Positions 22,686 to 34,269 of a stretch of DNA of 64,000 nt are shown in pieces. Position 1 is the first letter of the stretch; every line of letters starts with the position of its first letter. The position numbers and the translations under genes are program-made. This stretch comes from Toxonevra muliebris (Eukaryota > Arthropoda > Insecta > Diptera > Pallopteridae), in contig OY829326.1 in NCBI GenBank assembly GCA_963691655.1, forward strand, positions 148,508,998-148,572,997. The letters run 5' to 3'. A model generated the notes under the pieces. The model worked only from the letters and a program-made list of their open reading frames with translations, did not search any database and was not told where the DNA came from.

Positions 22686-22901
22686 TACAATTTTGAAAAA
22701 TTATACCCAATATATAAAAAAAATTGTAACATTGAATTAAAAAAAAATTATAGAAAATTATTTTAAAAAAAAATGTAAATAAATTAAGTGGGGGTGTATG
22801 GAGTAACATTGAATTGTAACATTGAATTGTAACATTGAATTACAATTATTATAGAAATTTATTTAAAAAAAAAAAATATTTAAATAAATTAATTGGGGGA
22901 G
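22686..22901 (+). promoter_or_regulatory. Gypsy 3' non-coding region and polypurine tract
   Basis: The run gggggag at 22895-22901 abuts the 3' LTR and is the probable plus-strand primer. A similar G-run (gtgggggtgtatgg, 22789-22802) lies about 100 bp upstream within a duplicated AT-rich segment. Between them a 13-bp unit gtaacattgaatt is repeated three times exactly (22803-22841). The element therefore carries two PPT-like tracts. Confidence 0.75.
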
Positions 22902-23056
22902 TATAGAATAGTGGTAACTCTAAGTACATAAATATCCAACTGTTAATATATGAATACGAAACTCTAAGTAGACGAATATGCTTAATGAATTACAACGAAT
23001 AAAACTTACTTATCATCCAGAGTTTGAACTATATCGGCGTTTATTACTACATTACA
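22902..23056 (+). repeat. 3' LTR of the gypsy element
   Basis: 155 bp, base-for-base the same as the 5' LTR when compared by eye. It is followed by the target duplication catac. AATAAA at 22998-23003 is the likely polyadenylation signal. Confidence 0.93.
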
Positions 23057-23439
23057 CATACAAAAGTAAATTCACTTTTAACCAACACAATAAAATCGAA
23101 GAAGTATCGAAACTGCAAAAATATGATCTGCTCGCACGACAACAACAACAACAATATACCAGATCTTCTTTCCCATCTTGTCGTATTGTACGGGCTAGTC
23201 AATAATATAAGCCCATACGTTCATTCCTTTTTAGATTGTTCGTGTTGTTCTTTCCATTCAGCATTATCTGCAATTGGTATAGACGATGACACTATTTTAT
23301 GATCATCTTGTCGTATCGATTAAGCGCGAATTACCACATTTATACCATTTTTATAGTTCGTTGCAATTTTGAGCATTTCGTGCAGTGTGTCAACTTAAAC
23401 TTTGACAAAAACATTAACACTTGCTTAAAATACTTTAAA

Positions 23440-24107
23440 GGGGTATTCTACCCGAGATGATCCGAAAAATCGATTTTTTTTATTTAATATTTTTGATGTA
23501 GACAACGGGTTTTATGAGAAAGAAGACGAGGCAATGTATGGTCCTGGAATCGCTGATTAACCGTAAGTTACATCGTTTGTAAGTACCATATTTGTAAATT
23601 TTTAAACTCGTTTTTCTCGAAACCATTTTTTTCGGGACGGTGGACATGATTCACAAAAAACCACTTGTCCAATTGACTTGAAATTTTACAAGGCTACTCT
23701 ACTAAGCAAATGTATAGGTATGACCTTATCTAGGAACAGGGGAAAAAAATCGTCATTTTTTTTCAAACGTCTGATTTAAATTGAAGAAAAATTTTTTTTC
23801 TTATTCCCTAGATGAGGCGATAGCAGGAAGTCTCACAATTACAAAATGGGTTACATTTTGTGTTTCAGAATATTTAAACCGGAGATATCATGTCCACCAT
23901 GGAGTAACTATTTGCGACAGGCTCAAGTTCAAGGCGTCGAATGAACCCTTATTAACAAAGATATTTTTAACATTAAAAACGAAAATTATTGTTCAAAACC
24001 TGTAAAAAAAACTTGCAAAAAACCTTGAATAAAAATATTGAAAAGCTTTTCATTTACAACGATTTGAAAACATCGATATTTCGCACCATCGCGGCTAGAA
24101 TACCCCC
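23440..24107. mobile_element. TTAA-flanked foldback MITE
   Basis: TTAAA at 23435-23439 and 24108-24112 flanks inverted ends: GGGGTATTCTACCCGAGATG on the left, and a diverged inverted match ending gcggctagaatacccccc-like on the right. The interior contains weaker inverted similarity, for example ggtggacatgat at about 23640 and its complement at about 23889. The halves therefore look like an old palindrome. No coding capacity. Confidence 0.75.
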
Positions 24108-24112
24108 TTAAA

Positions 24113-25848
24113 GGAATAAAAACTCTAGATAATATTCTGTTGAGGTTTATTGAATCAATTAAAATAATCATTTGCAAATGTAATACACCTGGTGAATTTT
24201 ACTATTTGTTTACGATAAAAATAAAATAAATTAGGTGCATGAAAAAGCAGAATACTTTAACATACACATTCATTCACACATAAACGATTTACTATTTAAA
24301 GCTTTTAAAAATAAATTTTATAAAATTCGAATGGAGAAAAAAGAAAGCAAAAACGTTTATGGCATAAAAAATTTACAAAAACCGAACCCGCATTTAAAAA
24401 AATTATATCCGTAAAATGATAGCCGCAAAATAAACAGAATACTCAAATTAAATATACACAAATATGAAATTCTCTTTTAATATATTTATGCAAATACATA
24501 TATTACAAATTATACACGTACATATAACTCATTTTTTTAAGTTAATAATTTATTTATGCATTTTTATTTAATTGCTGTATGCAATTTTCATGAGCAGAGA
24601 GAGTGGGGCTTTTCTTCCCCACTGATGAAAGAAACTAGAATTCTGGGAGCATCAAATTATATTGCAATATTTTTTGTTTAGTTACTTTTTTGTTTTGTTT
24701 TTTTTTTGGTTGCATTCATTCATCTTTCCAATGCGAATATTTTGTAAACAAAATAACAATAACAACAGTAACATCAAGTACGTCAGCAATGTGTGTGTAA
24801 CACTGTATGTGTGTATGCAAGCTTAACCAATACAAATACACAAATACGAGTACAATTCATACAAACAAATAAATAAACGAAACGAAACGCTTAAAACACT
24901 TTACATTTTACGTACTATCAAAATTCGCATTGTTCAAATATTTCTACTGTTGTTGTTTACTTTGCTGTTGTTGCGCTTAACCCTTATGGCGTTGCACTCA
25001 TAGTGTATGTGTGTGATGCACGTTTTTTTTTACACTATCGCTCTCTCTGCTCAATACATAAGTATGGGTATGTCCTATAAATGCAAACAATGAAAATCCG
25101 CAAATATTTGCGCGAATCGCATGAATAAAATAAAAAACAAAAAAAAATACAAAAAGAAGAAAATTGCAGCAAAATTTGAAATAAAAAATTAAAAAATAAA
25201 ATATGAACCCAAATATAACAAACAAATACTGCAGAGTGTTGTCAGTAGAGAAAAAAAAACGACGATAGCAGCATCAGTAGGAATAAATACAGCTGGCATT
25301 TTGGCAAATACGCGCATGAAACCTCAATCTACAACAATAAAAAGAACAAAAATGAAAGAATGTTGCATGTTGTTGCAAAAAAAAAAAAAACAGCCAAATG
25401 CCAAAACGCAGAAAGAGCAAAATGGAGGGCCAGTAGTTGATATCAAATGCCCGAATGCATTGCCATGCAAAAAAAAAAAAAACAAAAAGACAAGAAAAAA
25501 GTTCAATGGTTCGTTGATACGTAATGACCTGAAAGCATCGGTAACAAATACACAAAAAGAAAACAAACGAAGAATTATTCTGGTGACATCAAATTTCATT
25601 CAGTTTCGCTTCAAGTTGAAGCGTTGATGATTGACTATCATCTTATTGGTTAAATCTATATATGTCATGTTGTAAACTGAGCTAAATTCAGAACTTGGTA
25701 GTTTCGTTTGGTGCCATGCAGCAGCACTGTTGAACATTTCGATGGCCTAGTGAGGACTGAAGCCCCATCATCGTCAGAATCGATTCCCAGGGTGGGATTA
25801 ATTGCTTTCAAAAAAGCTCTCTAATAAAAAAAAGTCACTTGGGCATGA
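24113..25848. other. AT-rich non-coding DNA
   Basis: Poly-A and poly-T runs, CAA/TTG-rich words and short TG repeats (about 24790-24815) but no recognisable gene. Open frames at about 25300-25630 on both strands are Lys- or Phe-rich and come from A-runs. Confidence 0.55.
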
Positions 25849-25963
25849 TTTAAAACGAAAAACGTGGGACGCATATGGATAGAGATAAAATTGCTAGCGA
25901 CTTAGGTGAACTATCCATTCATCAATTTCCTATTGAATGCGACCCACGTTTTATGTTTTAAAC
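25849..25963. mobile_element. Short palindromic MITE, copy 1
   Basis: About 115 bp with inverted ends AAAACGAAAAACGTGGGACG and its complement ending CCCACGTTTTATGTTTT. A second copy with the same ends and the same interior order (gagataaaattg, gtgaactatccat) lies at 57427-57538. The repeat pair shows it is a mobile or duplicated family. Confidence 0.85.
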
Positions 25964-26164
25964 CATACACGTATTTTCATATATACCAAAATTCACAATT
26001 AAAAATTTTCAGGACAATTTGTTTGGGTTAGGAATCTATATGGGATTACAAATAATGCCCTTAGAGGAAAAGTGAAGCATAAAATTTAATAGCGGAAATG
26101 TGAAATAGAAAAATTTATGAACCCAAAACGAAGTCTCGTTCTGCTTTACTTATTTGATTATGTA

Positions 26165-27450
26165 AAGCGCGGTTCACGCCACATTGACACGCTTTGTTGT
26201 GGTCACCACGTCGCCCCTAGTCATAAGAACAACAATTTTTTTACTGGGATTTGTTTACAATACCGTTACCGTTAGTTGATAAATATTTTCATATTAATTG
26301 ATCGCGATTTGGTGATTGTGTGCACAATGGAAGCTGCAAATAGAAAATTTATTGTGAACAAATTTATTGAAAATCCATCTTGGTCTGGTTCAAAGATTGC
26401 GAAAGTATTAAATATCTCCAAAAGAACGGAATGTAGAGTTATAAAACGATATAAAGAAACTCTTAGTGTTGAAAGAGCTAAAAAAGTTGTGAACAAAACG
26501 AAAACCACCAACCTAAAATTAAAGGCAAAGATCTTGAGGTCCATCAAAAGCAATCCTGGACTATTGGATAGCGATCGTGCCAAAAAATTCAATACCAGCA
26601 AAAGTACTGCTAGACGAATACGCATAAAAGCTGGGCTAAAGTGCTATCGTGCTATAAAATATCCAAATAGAACAGACAAACAGAATTTGCTGGCCAAAAA
26701 ACGTGCTCGTCCTGTATATAATAATGTCTTAACCAAATTCAATATATGCATTATTGTGGATGACGAATCATACGTAAAATTTGATCTTAAACAGCTTCCA
26801 GGTCAAAAATTTTATATGGCAACGAATCGTGGTAATGTACCCTCAAAATTCAAGTACATAAAAATGGATAAATTTTGCAAAGAAAGCAATGGTGTGGCAG
26901 GCTATTTGCAGCTGTGGTCTCAAATCCCGGGCATTTGTGACATCCTCCTCTATGACGTCTGATATTTACATCGAAGAATGCCTTTCGAAACGACTATTGC
27001 CATTTGTTCATCACCACCATTCGCCAGTGAAGTTTTGGCCTGATTTAGCCAGTTGCCACTACTCTAAGAAAACCATGGATTGGTATCAGACAAATAAAGT
27101 AGATGTAGTGCCCAATTGCCCCCAGCTTTGACCGATCGAAAAATACTGGGCTATTACAAAATTTAAGTTGAAGAAAAATGCAGGTATTGTCAAAAATGTG
27201 AATTCAATGTTACTAAAATGGAACCAAATAGCCGCAAAAGTATCCAGAGCGGATGTTCAAAGGTTGATGGGGTCCATTAAAAGGAATACCCGGAACTTTT
27301 TGCACAACAAAGAAATTTAAATCTTTTAATATTATTGTATTAAAACACAATATTAAACTTATCATTTAATGCATTATTTGTTATTCTGAGTGTTCTGGTT
27401 AAAAAGATACAGCAACTTTCCTGCGTGCCAATTTTGCGTGAACCACGCTT
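26165..27450 (+). mobile_element. Tc1/mariner-superfamily element
   Basis: Ends aagcgcggttcacgc and gcgtgaaccacgctt are inverted with one mismatch over 15 bp and lie between TA dinucleotides at 26163-26164 and 27451-27452. The 1.29-kb length and the transposase inside fit an autonomous-size IS630/Tc1/mariner element that is now inactive. Confidence 0.9.
26327..27320 (+). pseudogene. Tc1/mariner-superfamily transposase relic
   Basis: The ATG at 26327 (MEAANRKFIVNKF) starts a helix-turn-helix N-terminus (SGSKIAKVLNISKRT) and a second DNA-binding region (STARRIRIKAGLK). The first catalytic Asp is in IIVDDESYVKFD at about 26753-26790. A frameshift near 26885 moves the rest to the next frame: VWQAICSCG, then the second Asp in FWPDLASCHYSK, then PIEKYWA with the third acidic residue. 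A TGA at 27129 replaces a likely Arg codon just before it. The gap between the second and third catalytic residues looks a few residues short, suggesting a small deletion. DD37E-like families are possible, but the exact type is uncertain. Confidence 0.85.
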
Positions 27451-27452
27451 TA

Positions 27453-28588
27453 AAGGAAGAGAGTATAAAAAAAGGTTAGTAGAGGTTATGTTGGGGTTAG
27501 AAATATTTAGAAATTCATAATGAATAATTAATTCTTAGAAGACGGAGCTGAAAAAAGCCGGCTATTTGTGATTTCAACCCAAAATTAATCTAAAATTAAT
27601 CTAAAACTCTTCTGGGAAAAAATATAAAATTGGTTTTTAGATTATGGAGCAAAAGAGAAAATAAAAGACAATTTTATAGTTTGAATTGAAATAGCGGGAC
27701 TGGGAATGTTCTATTGCTTGGGCACCTCATCTCATTTTTTATGATTTATATTTTTTTTGAATTTTGTTTCTTACATTTAGTCATCGTTTATTATGTAGAG
27801 CTCTGCCAAAAAATTTGTATTAAATACTCTCAAGATGTTGGGAAAGGGAGAAGTGGGACCGATGATGTAGGGGAAAAATGTTTGGATTTTTAGCCATTTC
27901 GTTGTTTTTGGCTAATATATTGTACAAAAAAATGTTCATATTTCATTACTTCTCATTTCAAACCTTTTGGGAATTTTAAAATAAAAAAATATTTTTTAAA
28001 TCAAGCATGTTTTTTCTCTTTATAATTTAAGTTTGAGTGAAAACGGGAGAACAGTTTTTTTTTTATTTGATTTTGAAAAACAGTCCAAATTATATTTGTG
28101 TGAACTTACGAAGTGAAGGTACTAAGTTTAAAATTTTGAGCAAGTGTATAAACTTTTTTTTTAATTATACTAGTTTAAAATGAAAGTTAAAAGTCCATTC
28201 CATAACAACTTAAAAAAAAAGTTGCTAAAAAAAATGTTTTTCACACTTAAAAAAATTGTACATTATAGTATACAAATTCACGCAACTCTAATGTACAATA
28301 TAAAGTACAATAAATAATTTGGTTACTATTGTGTATAAAAGACATGAAATGTTGAAGATTTTTTAATTATTTTCTGCGGGTGTAAAAAAAATTGTGATAG
28401 TGTTGATTTGATTTTTGTTCAACAAACGAAAAAATAACGAAGTTCTGAAAGTGGATGTTGATAGAACTCGAGAAAAAAATACACGGGTCTCGGCGTTTTA
28501 AAAGTATACGTCAAATTTTTTTTTGCGGAGGCAATTTATGTTCAGCAATTTATAATAGAATTTCCGTCGAATATTTTCTTCCTACATA
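27453..28588. other. AT-rich non-coding DNA
   Basis: No gene, repeat end or RNA feature recognised. Rich in A- and T-runs. Confidence 0.5.
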
Positions 28589-28592
28589 TTAA

Positions 28593-29419
28593 CCCTTTGG
28601 CACCCACCATTATGGGTCTTTTTTGCCTTTTTCGAAAAGTTTCTTTTTTGACCCATTACGAGGGTTGATAGTGGGTTAGGATAGGTTAGATTGGAGTGGC
28701 TGTCGAGAGACACACTTAGGCCTGAACGGCCCATTGTGATACCACATAGTTGGACCTAAAGTTTAACGCCGATTCCGAACGGCGGGGTGGCAATTTTTTT
28801 TATCGGCTTGGTGGTTTTGCCATTACCAACCAATGTGTGTACTTGTACACTATCTTATAATTCTCATACACTTCATATTGATAGTGAATATAAGAAAGTA
28901 ATGAAAATTAACCACCAGACGAAGACGGGAATCGAACCCGAACCTCCCAGATAAAAGTCTAGTGCACTATCCACTAGGCAATCGAGGTCGTCTTTGATAG
29001 AGGGTTAATACGTTCAAAAATTATGTTGCCCCTGAAATTTTATTATACGTCACTGAACAACAAAATTCTGTATAGTAAAAAATATTCCAAAATGTTTCAA
29101 ATTTTCACCTTTTATTCATAGTGAACAAGTGTGTTTTTAAAAGTATTTTCTAAACTAAAAGTTTATTTTGCATTGCAAAAACACCTTAGTTGTTTTTCCC
29201 ACAAAAAAAAATTTAAATATTAAAATTTTTTTTTCGAATTTTTGCTCCGTTCATGCATTTTGGTCATTATAATGTACAAAATCCCAAAAGCTCTACAGCC
29301 TTTCCCAAAAACTTCTTTCATAATATTTTTGGTTTTTATTCTTAACACAGTCCGAATCTACAAATATAAAACATGAAAAAAAATTTTTACCCCCCAATAA
29401 AAAAGTTGAGAAGAAAGGG
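28593..29419. mobile_element. TTAA-flanked MITE candidate carrying a SINE
   Basis: TTAA at 28589-28592 and 29420-29423 flanks CCCTTT ... AAAGGG ends. A near-terminal inverted word (acccaccattatgggt) follows the left end. The match beyond CCCTTT is weak. A SINE is inserted inside at 28679-28993. An alternative right end (gggttaa at about 29002-29008) is explained by the SINE target duplication. Assignment to a piggyBac-like MITE is tentative. Confidence 0.5.
28679..28993 (-). mobile_element. tRNA-derived SINE, family A, full length
   Basis: Read on the minus strand it begins gacgacctcgattgcctag, followed by an A-box and a B-box (gggttcgattccc), a body containing ggttggtaatggcaaaacc, then tgtggtatcacaatggg and a CCTAA-rich tail. 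A 14-bp target duplication with one mismatch (ttgatagtgggtta at 28665-28678, ttgatagagggtta at 28994-29007) brackets it. It closely matches the copy at 53000-53313. Confidence 0.9.
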
Positions 29420-29423
29420 TTAA

Positions 29424-30609
29424 TAATTAATTACCTTTTCTCATACATCAAGCATGCACTATAAGATTATTTTGGATGCCGAATAAATAAATCCTTTTTG
29501 CAAAAACGAGAAGCTGCAAAAGAACTACCTACAGATTCATGATGACCATGTCAAAATTCCTCTACAACGCTGTTGAATACCTATCTTGCTTTTGCCTTTT
29601 GAACAGAGTGTAATTATAATATGAAGAAAATAAATTGTGAGATTTTCAAAGTGACATATGGCATTCCCAGCCATTGCCACTCAATATTTTTTCCATTCAT
29701 GTCTTGTAATTGCTTCAAAGGCTGATGTAGAGCCGGCGCACATAGTGCCAGAGTTTTAAATACATTTAATCAATACTGTCTCATTTCTTAAAAAAATCTA
29801 GATAGAGGGACAGTAGATTGAAATTGTGCATTTACATGAAACACAATTTATCCGTCTGCTTGCTTTGGAATACATTAACAAAATTAAAATATTTGCATCA
29901 AAATCAAAGTTAAAGTGATAGAAAATCTGAAAATATGTATACCATGTAGGTACATGAATATTCACCAACCTAGAAAAATTTGTCATCATAACTATCCATA
30001 TTATTGTTTTTATAAATATACTTAGCACAACAAATTAAAACAGTAAATACAATAAAAATGTTGTATTTTCTACATATACTCTTACTTTACCTTAAAAATT
30101 TTATGCTATTGTAAAGTTTACAAATGATGCAAAACTTTTTACTAAATGTTTCACAGTTCACAAAATGCATTGTCTATTTGCACAATAGACTTGCATTAAA
30201 TTTCCTGAGCTATATACAATGCAATATAACAAAGACCGCAAGAGATACAAATACATATGAATATATATATAAATGTATATGTATATGTAAATGTGTGTGT
30301 GTTTAGGTATTTGAATGCATGCAACCTCAATGCTACAATTGCATGTTTCAAAATATAAAGTGGAAACGGAAATATAAAATGGCGCATGATGTGTTCCAAC
30401 TACATGATTACATTTATATGCATATACAATTACTTTGATATAGATGAAGTTGAAGAAGAAGCAGGAACAGCACAAGAAACAGAAGAAGTGGAAAAAATTA
30501 TAAACGATAGGAAAACCTAAATTTTAAGCACATTAGTCTTTGAAGAGCGAATGTATTTAAGAGTGTTTGAATATACCCAGAAGGGAAAGGCAGAACAGTG
30601 GAAGTATTT
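29424..30609. other. AT-rich non-coding DNA
   Basis: No gene recognised. A TATA/CATA-rich patch lies at about 30250-30300. Short ORFs at 30158-30475 reflect this microsatellite. Confidence 0.5.
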
Positions 30610-30808
30610 CTTATTATTATTATTTGAAGGAAGGACGACTCGAAAGTCAGGCACTGCGACCTATAAGATCTATTGTACCAAAGCCCCAAGAAGGAAAGAA
30701 AGGAAGAGAGAAAGAAAGATAGATAAGAAACATACCCAAGCCGAGAATCGAACTCGGGTCTCCAGAAACAAAAGTCTGGCACTCTGCCACTAGACCACAG
30801 TGGCGATG
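30610..30808 (-). repeat. tRNA-derived SINE, family B
   Basis: Minus-strand reading starts at about 30808 with a tRNA-like head: A-box tggtctagtggcagagtgcc, an anticodon arm CCAGA-CTTTTGT-TCTGG (UUU, Lys-like), and a perfect T-arm CCGAG-TTCGATT-CTCGG. The acceptor ends do not pair, so it is not a functional tRNA. The body continues through a pyrimidine-rich stretch to atcttataggtcgc and ends in a (TAA)n-type tail near 30610. Related pieces lie at 7083 and 8775. It abuts SINE A at 30811. Confidence 0.8.
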
Positions 30809-30810
30809 GT

Positions 30811-31045
30811 AGGACCTACAGTTTAACGCCGAATCCGAACGGCTGTGTGACAATTTTTTATCAGCTCGGTGGATTTGCCATTACCAATTCTCATCCATTC
30901 GCCATTATAATTCTCATCCGCTTCATATCGATAGTGAATATAAGAAGTTTATGAGAATTAACCACCAGATCAAGACGGGAATCGAACCCTTAGTTATTGG
31001 ATGAAAGTCTAGTGCACTATCCACTAGACTATCGAGGTCGTCGAA
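30811..31045 (-). repeat. SINE family A, 3'-truncated copy
   Basis: Minus-strand copy starting at gacgacctcgatagtctagtg (about 31042) with A- and B-boxes and the shared body, but stopping at about 30811, just before the LINE-like tail. SINE B begins immediately next to it in the same orientation. The two may be a composite SINE or a nested insertion. Confidence 0.85.
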
Positions 31046-31239
31046 GTATTTCTTTGTCAGTAGAAATAATTTTCGTCGGCCACCTTACTGACTGACTTAC
31101 TTATTTAATTCATGTCTCGGCTACCTTTCTGTAATGTCAATGTGTTTTTCCTGTCCCTGTACTATTCAGGGATTTTAGTGGACTAACTTTTCTGCCTTCA
31201 AACTGTAGTGGGTTGATAATGATCTCCGGTTAGCTTTGG

Positions 31240-32660
31240 TCTAAATTTGGTCTCCATTTAATATGAGATTTGCTTTGTATTTCATCAGAGTATGGTTTGA
31301 ATTGTGACTTAAATTTAGACTGAGTTATGTTCTGAATTTGATATGAGTAAAGTCTGAATTTTGACGTGAAGTTTTGGTCTGAATTCGGATCTAACTTTTA
31401 TCTGAATTTGGTTTCCATTTTGTTCTGAAATTGTTGTCCGCCTCATTTTTTATTTGATTTCTCGTAAAAATTGTGATCTGAACTTCAATCTGATTGTGGT
31501 CTGAATTTTGATTTGAATGGTCTTGATTGATTTGAGTTTTGGTTTACATTTAGACTGACTTCTGGAATGGACTTGATCCGAATTTAGTCTGAAATTCGGT
31601 TTGAAGTTTTGGTTTAAATTTTTATTAGATTTTTTATTTGAATTTGATTTTAATTTTGTTCTGAATTGTCGTCTTAATGTGGTCTCAATTTTTGTCCAAT
31701 TTTCGAGCTAAATTTTGATTAAAATTTTGATCAAAATTTTGGTTTGAATGAGGTCTGAATTTTGATTTGATTTTTGGTCTAAACATTATCTGAATTTGAT
31801 CAGAATGGATTTGACTTTTGACCTAATTTAGTTTTGTTTTTGTTTTGAATTTTGGTCAGCCTGAATCTGGTCTGGATTTTGGTCTCAATAGGGTGCAAAT
31901 TTTGATTTAGTTATTGATTTGAATTTGAGCTCGATTTTTGTTTATGTTTTGGTGAGTCAAATTTTGGCCTGATATCTGATCTAAATTTTGATCTGAATTT
32001 AAATTTTGATCTGGTTTAAATTGTTTCAAGTTTTAGTCTAAGTTTAATCTTTGGGTTTGAAATTGGCTTGAATTTTGCTTTGAATTTGGTTTAAGTTTCG
32101 GTCTGTGTTTTCATATAATTTTTGGTTTGAATACGAGTTTTCGAATAAGTTTTGATCACATTTCTGTGGTATCACAATGAGCCTAAATGTGCTTAAGTGT
32201 GCTTTCAAGCAGAAGGCGGCCACTCCAACCTAACCTAACCTTTGATCACATTTGGGTCTGAAGATGAGTCTAAATTTTAGTCTGAATTGATTTGAGTTCT
32301 GGCATAAAATTGGTCAGATTTATGATTTGAATTTGATCTGAATTTAGTCTGAATTTGGTCTGAGTTTTGCTGTGAATTTTTGTCAAAAATTTCTAACTGA
32401 TTTTTGTACTGAATTTATTCGAAATTGAATTGAGATTTGATCTGAATTTTAGTCTGAAATTTGATCGGATTTAGGACCTAACTTCGGTTTGAATTATAGC
32501 TTGAATTGGATCTTATTTTGGATCTTATTTTTGGTCTGAATTTGTGCTGAATTTCGTCTGAATTTCAGACTGGTTTAAGTATTTCTGGTCTAAATTGAGA
32601 AATTTCGGTTTGAATTTTGAGATAAATTTGGTTTGAATTTTTGAATGAATTCTTTGCAAC
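31240..32660 (+). repeat. Degenerate 12/24-bp repeat island 1
   Basis: About 1.4 kb made of diverged copies of ttggtctgaatttt-like 12-mers, often in pairs (ttttgatctgaatttggtctgaa). It is old and irregular. It is not coding. It is interrupted at 32167-32242 by a LINE 3' tail. The same repeat forms islands at 49340-50910 and, on the other strand, 60060-62010. Confidence 0.9.
32167..32242 (+). repeat. LINE 3' tail fragment
   Basis: A 76-bp segment from tgtggtatcacaatgagcc to ccaacctaacctaacc that closely matches the end of the LINE at 57100-57190. It carries no coding part, so it is a severely 5'-truncated insertion inside the degenerate repeat island. Confidence 0.85.
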
Positions 32661-33840
32661 ATCTTTAACATCAATATTGTCTCGACGATCCTATTTTCCA
32701 CTGGGTAGCGCTATGTTACTCTGGCTTCGTGTGTGTATTTAAGTAGGTACTCGTCTATAATGGATGCACTCTCACAAATATTTATGATAAGATTATAGTA
32801 ATCAGTTGAATGGTGATTGAAGAAGGGAAAAAGTTAGAAGCATGCTCCTCTTAGAGTATACTAGAAACTTTAATAAAGATATGAAAAAGTTTTCAAAGGA
32901 TTTCTGCACTATTCCATATGAATCTTTTTAAAACAAAATTTCAATGAATTCGAATATGAAAAGCTTAAAGTTGCATCAATATTGATTATATGTATACCAT
33001 TGCTACAACAACATGCAACAAGCAAAGCTGAAAGGTTATTTAAAGGTCACTCACAAAATACAAAAAAAACATACAGACAAACAACAAAGTATAACCAACC
33101 TTCACTACAAAAAAGTCATTACTTTTTTTCTTTTTATTTTGTTGCAGAATCATTTGGATATGAAAAAGTCTGTCGCTTTTCAGCGTTTAGTTACATAGTT
33201 GGCTCGGAAAGCGAAACCATGTTGCATATACCAGCAGCAACAGAAATATTTTACATAAATACCTAAATACGAAAATTTTCATTTCTGCATTAAGTAAGTA
33301 GTACATAGTACCGGCAACAATAAGCAGCAACGGCAGTAACAGAAGCAAGCATCAAATCATTAACAGTGCATAAAGCGTAAAGTGGATTGTCTCTCATGTT
33401 GAGACACAGTCATATACACATACAAATTCATGTGAGCATGTATGTTTATCTGTAAATATGTAAAAATATATGTATAATTCTAACTTTTCCACTCCATGCA
33501 TTTTAGTGCATATTTTAAATTTTAGGTTTTTGCAAAGACTTTTACATTTGAACTTTTTATTTAAATAAATTAACAAAACAACACACATACAAGAGTAAAG
33601 TAAGTATTTACATAGACAAAAACATTATCAAAACTATTTGTCATTTGACTGACTTACTATGGACATACAGATGGCATAGAAACAGATCAACATATGTATA
33701 TATGTATGTACATACAAAGACGCAGATTAGAGTGGTTCGATCTAAGCAGTTCAAAAACTTATTTTTTAGTCTGAAATTAAAGGGAGCTATTTTAAAATCA
33801 GAATAGTCCATTGAAGACAAGAAAGTGTCAGAAGTGAAGG
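32661..33840. other. AT-rich non-coding DNA
   Basis: No recognisable gene. CAA-rich and TATG-rich words only. ORFs at 32982-33266 and nearby have no domain. Confidence 0.5.
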
Positions 33841-33847
33841 CTAACAA

Positions 33848-33926
33848 TTCGTCATCTGAGAATTGATTTGGCGAATAGATATACGAATACGTATACACGT
33901 ACGCCAAATCAATTCTCAGGCGACGA
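33848..33926. repeat. Hairpin repeat, copy 1
   Basis: Arms ctgagaattgatttggcg (about 33858-33875) and cgccaaatcaattctcag (about 33902-33919) are perfect complements around a 26-nt TACG-rich spacer. A second copy with the same arms and spacer style lies at about 52510-52587, so this is a dispersed foldback family. Confidence 0.85.
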
Positions 33927-34269
33927 AGTGTTTTGGGGGGTAATTTACAAATCAAAAAATATCAGTAATGGTATCTTATGCGTCAAAAAAAAAAAAAACA
34001 TTCTACTTTTTTTGGACTCAAATATCTTCTACAGTAAATTTAAAATAGCGAATGAATACTTTCTTCAGAATAATTCGGGATCCCATCCTAAAACAACATT
34101 AGCAAAACCTAAACCAAATTTTTGGAAAAAAAAAATGTTCAATTGAAATCCAACTTCACTGAAGCTTGTTTTTGTTGGAACTGCAAAAGAAGTATTCAAG
34201 AATACAGCACTCAGACAAGTTTTACGTCCATTGTACTATATCCTGTGTTCCCTTTATCTATTCTTTAAA

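Larger units (their letters stand above)
18305..23056 (+). mobile_element. Ty3/gypsy LTR retrotransposon, Mag-like
   Basis: A complete 4.75-kb element with two 155-bp LTRs that are identical by eye and a 5-bp target duplication (catac at 18300-18304 and 23057-23061). The order is LTR, primer-binding site, gag, protease, reverse transcriptase, RNase H, integrase, polypurine tract, LTR. There is no env. Gag and pol share one frame, as in the Mag clade; clade placement is from domain style, not a tree. Two lesions interrupt the polyprotein: an in-frame TAG at 19232 and a single-base frameshift near 21020. Identical LTRs mean a very recent insertion. Confidence 0.95.

Noticed and set aside
18305..23056. 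Endogenous retrovirus with env
   Set aside because: No third ORF follows integrase; only a short non-coding stretch and the polypurine tract precede the 3' LTR.
25274..25627. Lys-rich or Phe-rich ORFs on both strands
   Set aside because: They arise from poly-A runs in intergenic DNA; both strands are open for the same compositional reason.
30737..30808. Possible tRNA-Lys gene on the minus strand
   Set aside because: The anticodon and T arms fold, but the acceptor strands do not pair and SINE-like sequence continues downstream, with related fragments elsewhere.
31240..32660. CRISPR-like or other spaced-repeat array
   Set aside because: Units are contiguous, degenerate 12/24-mers without unique spacers, in an animal genome.
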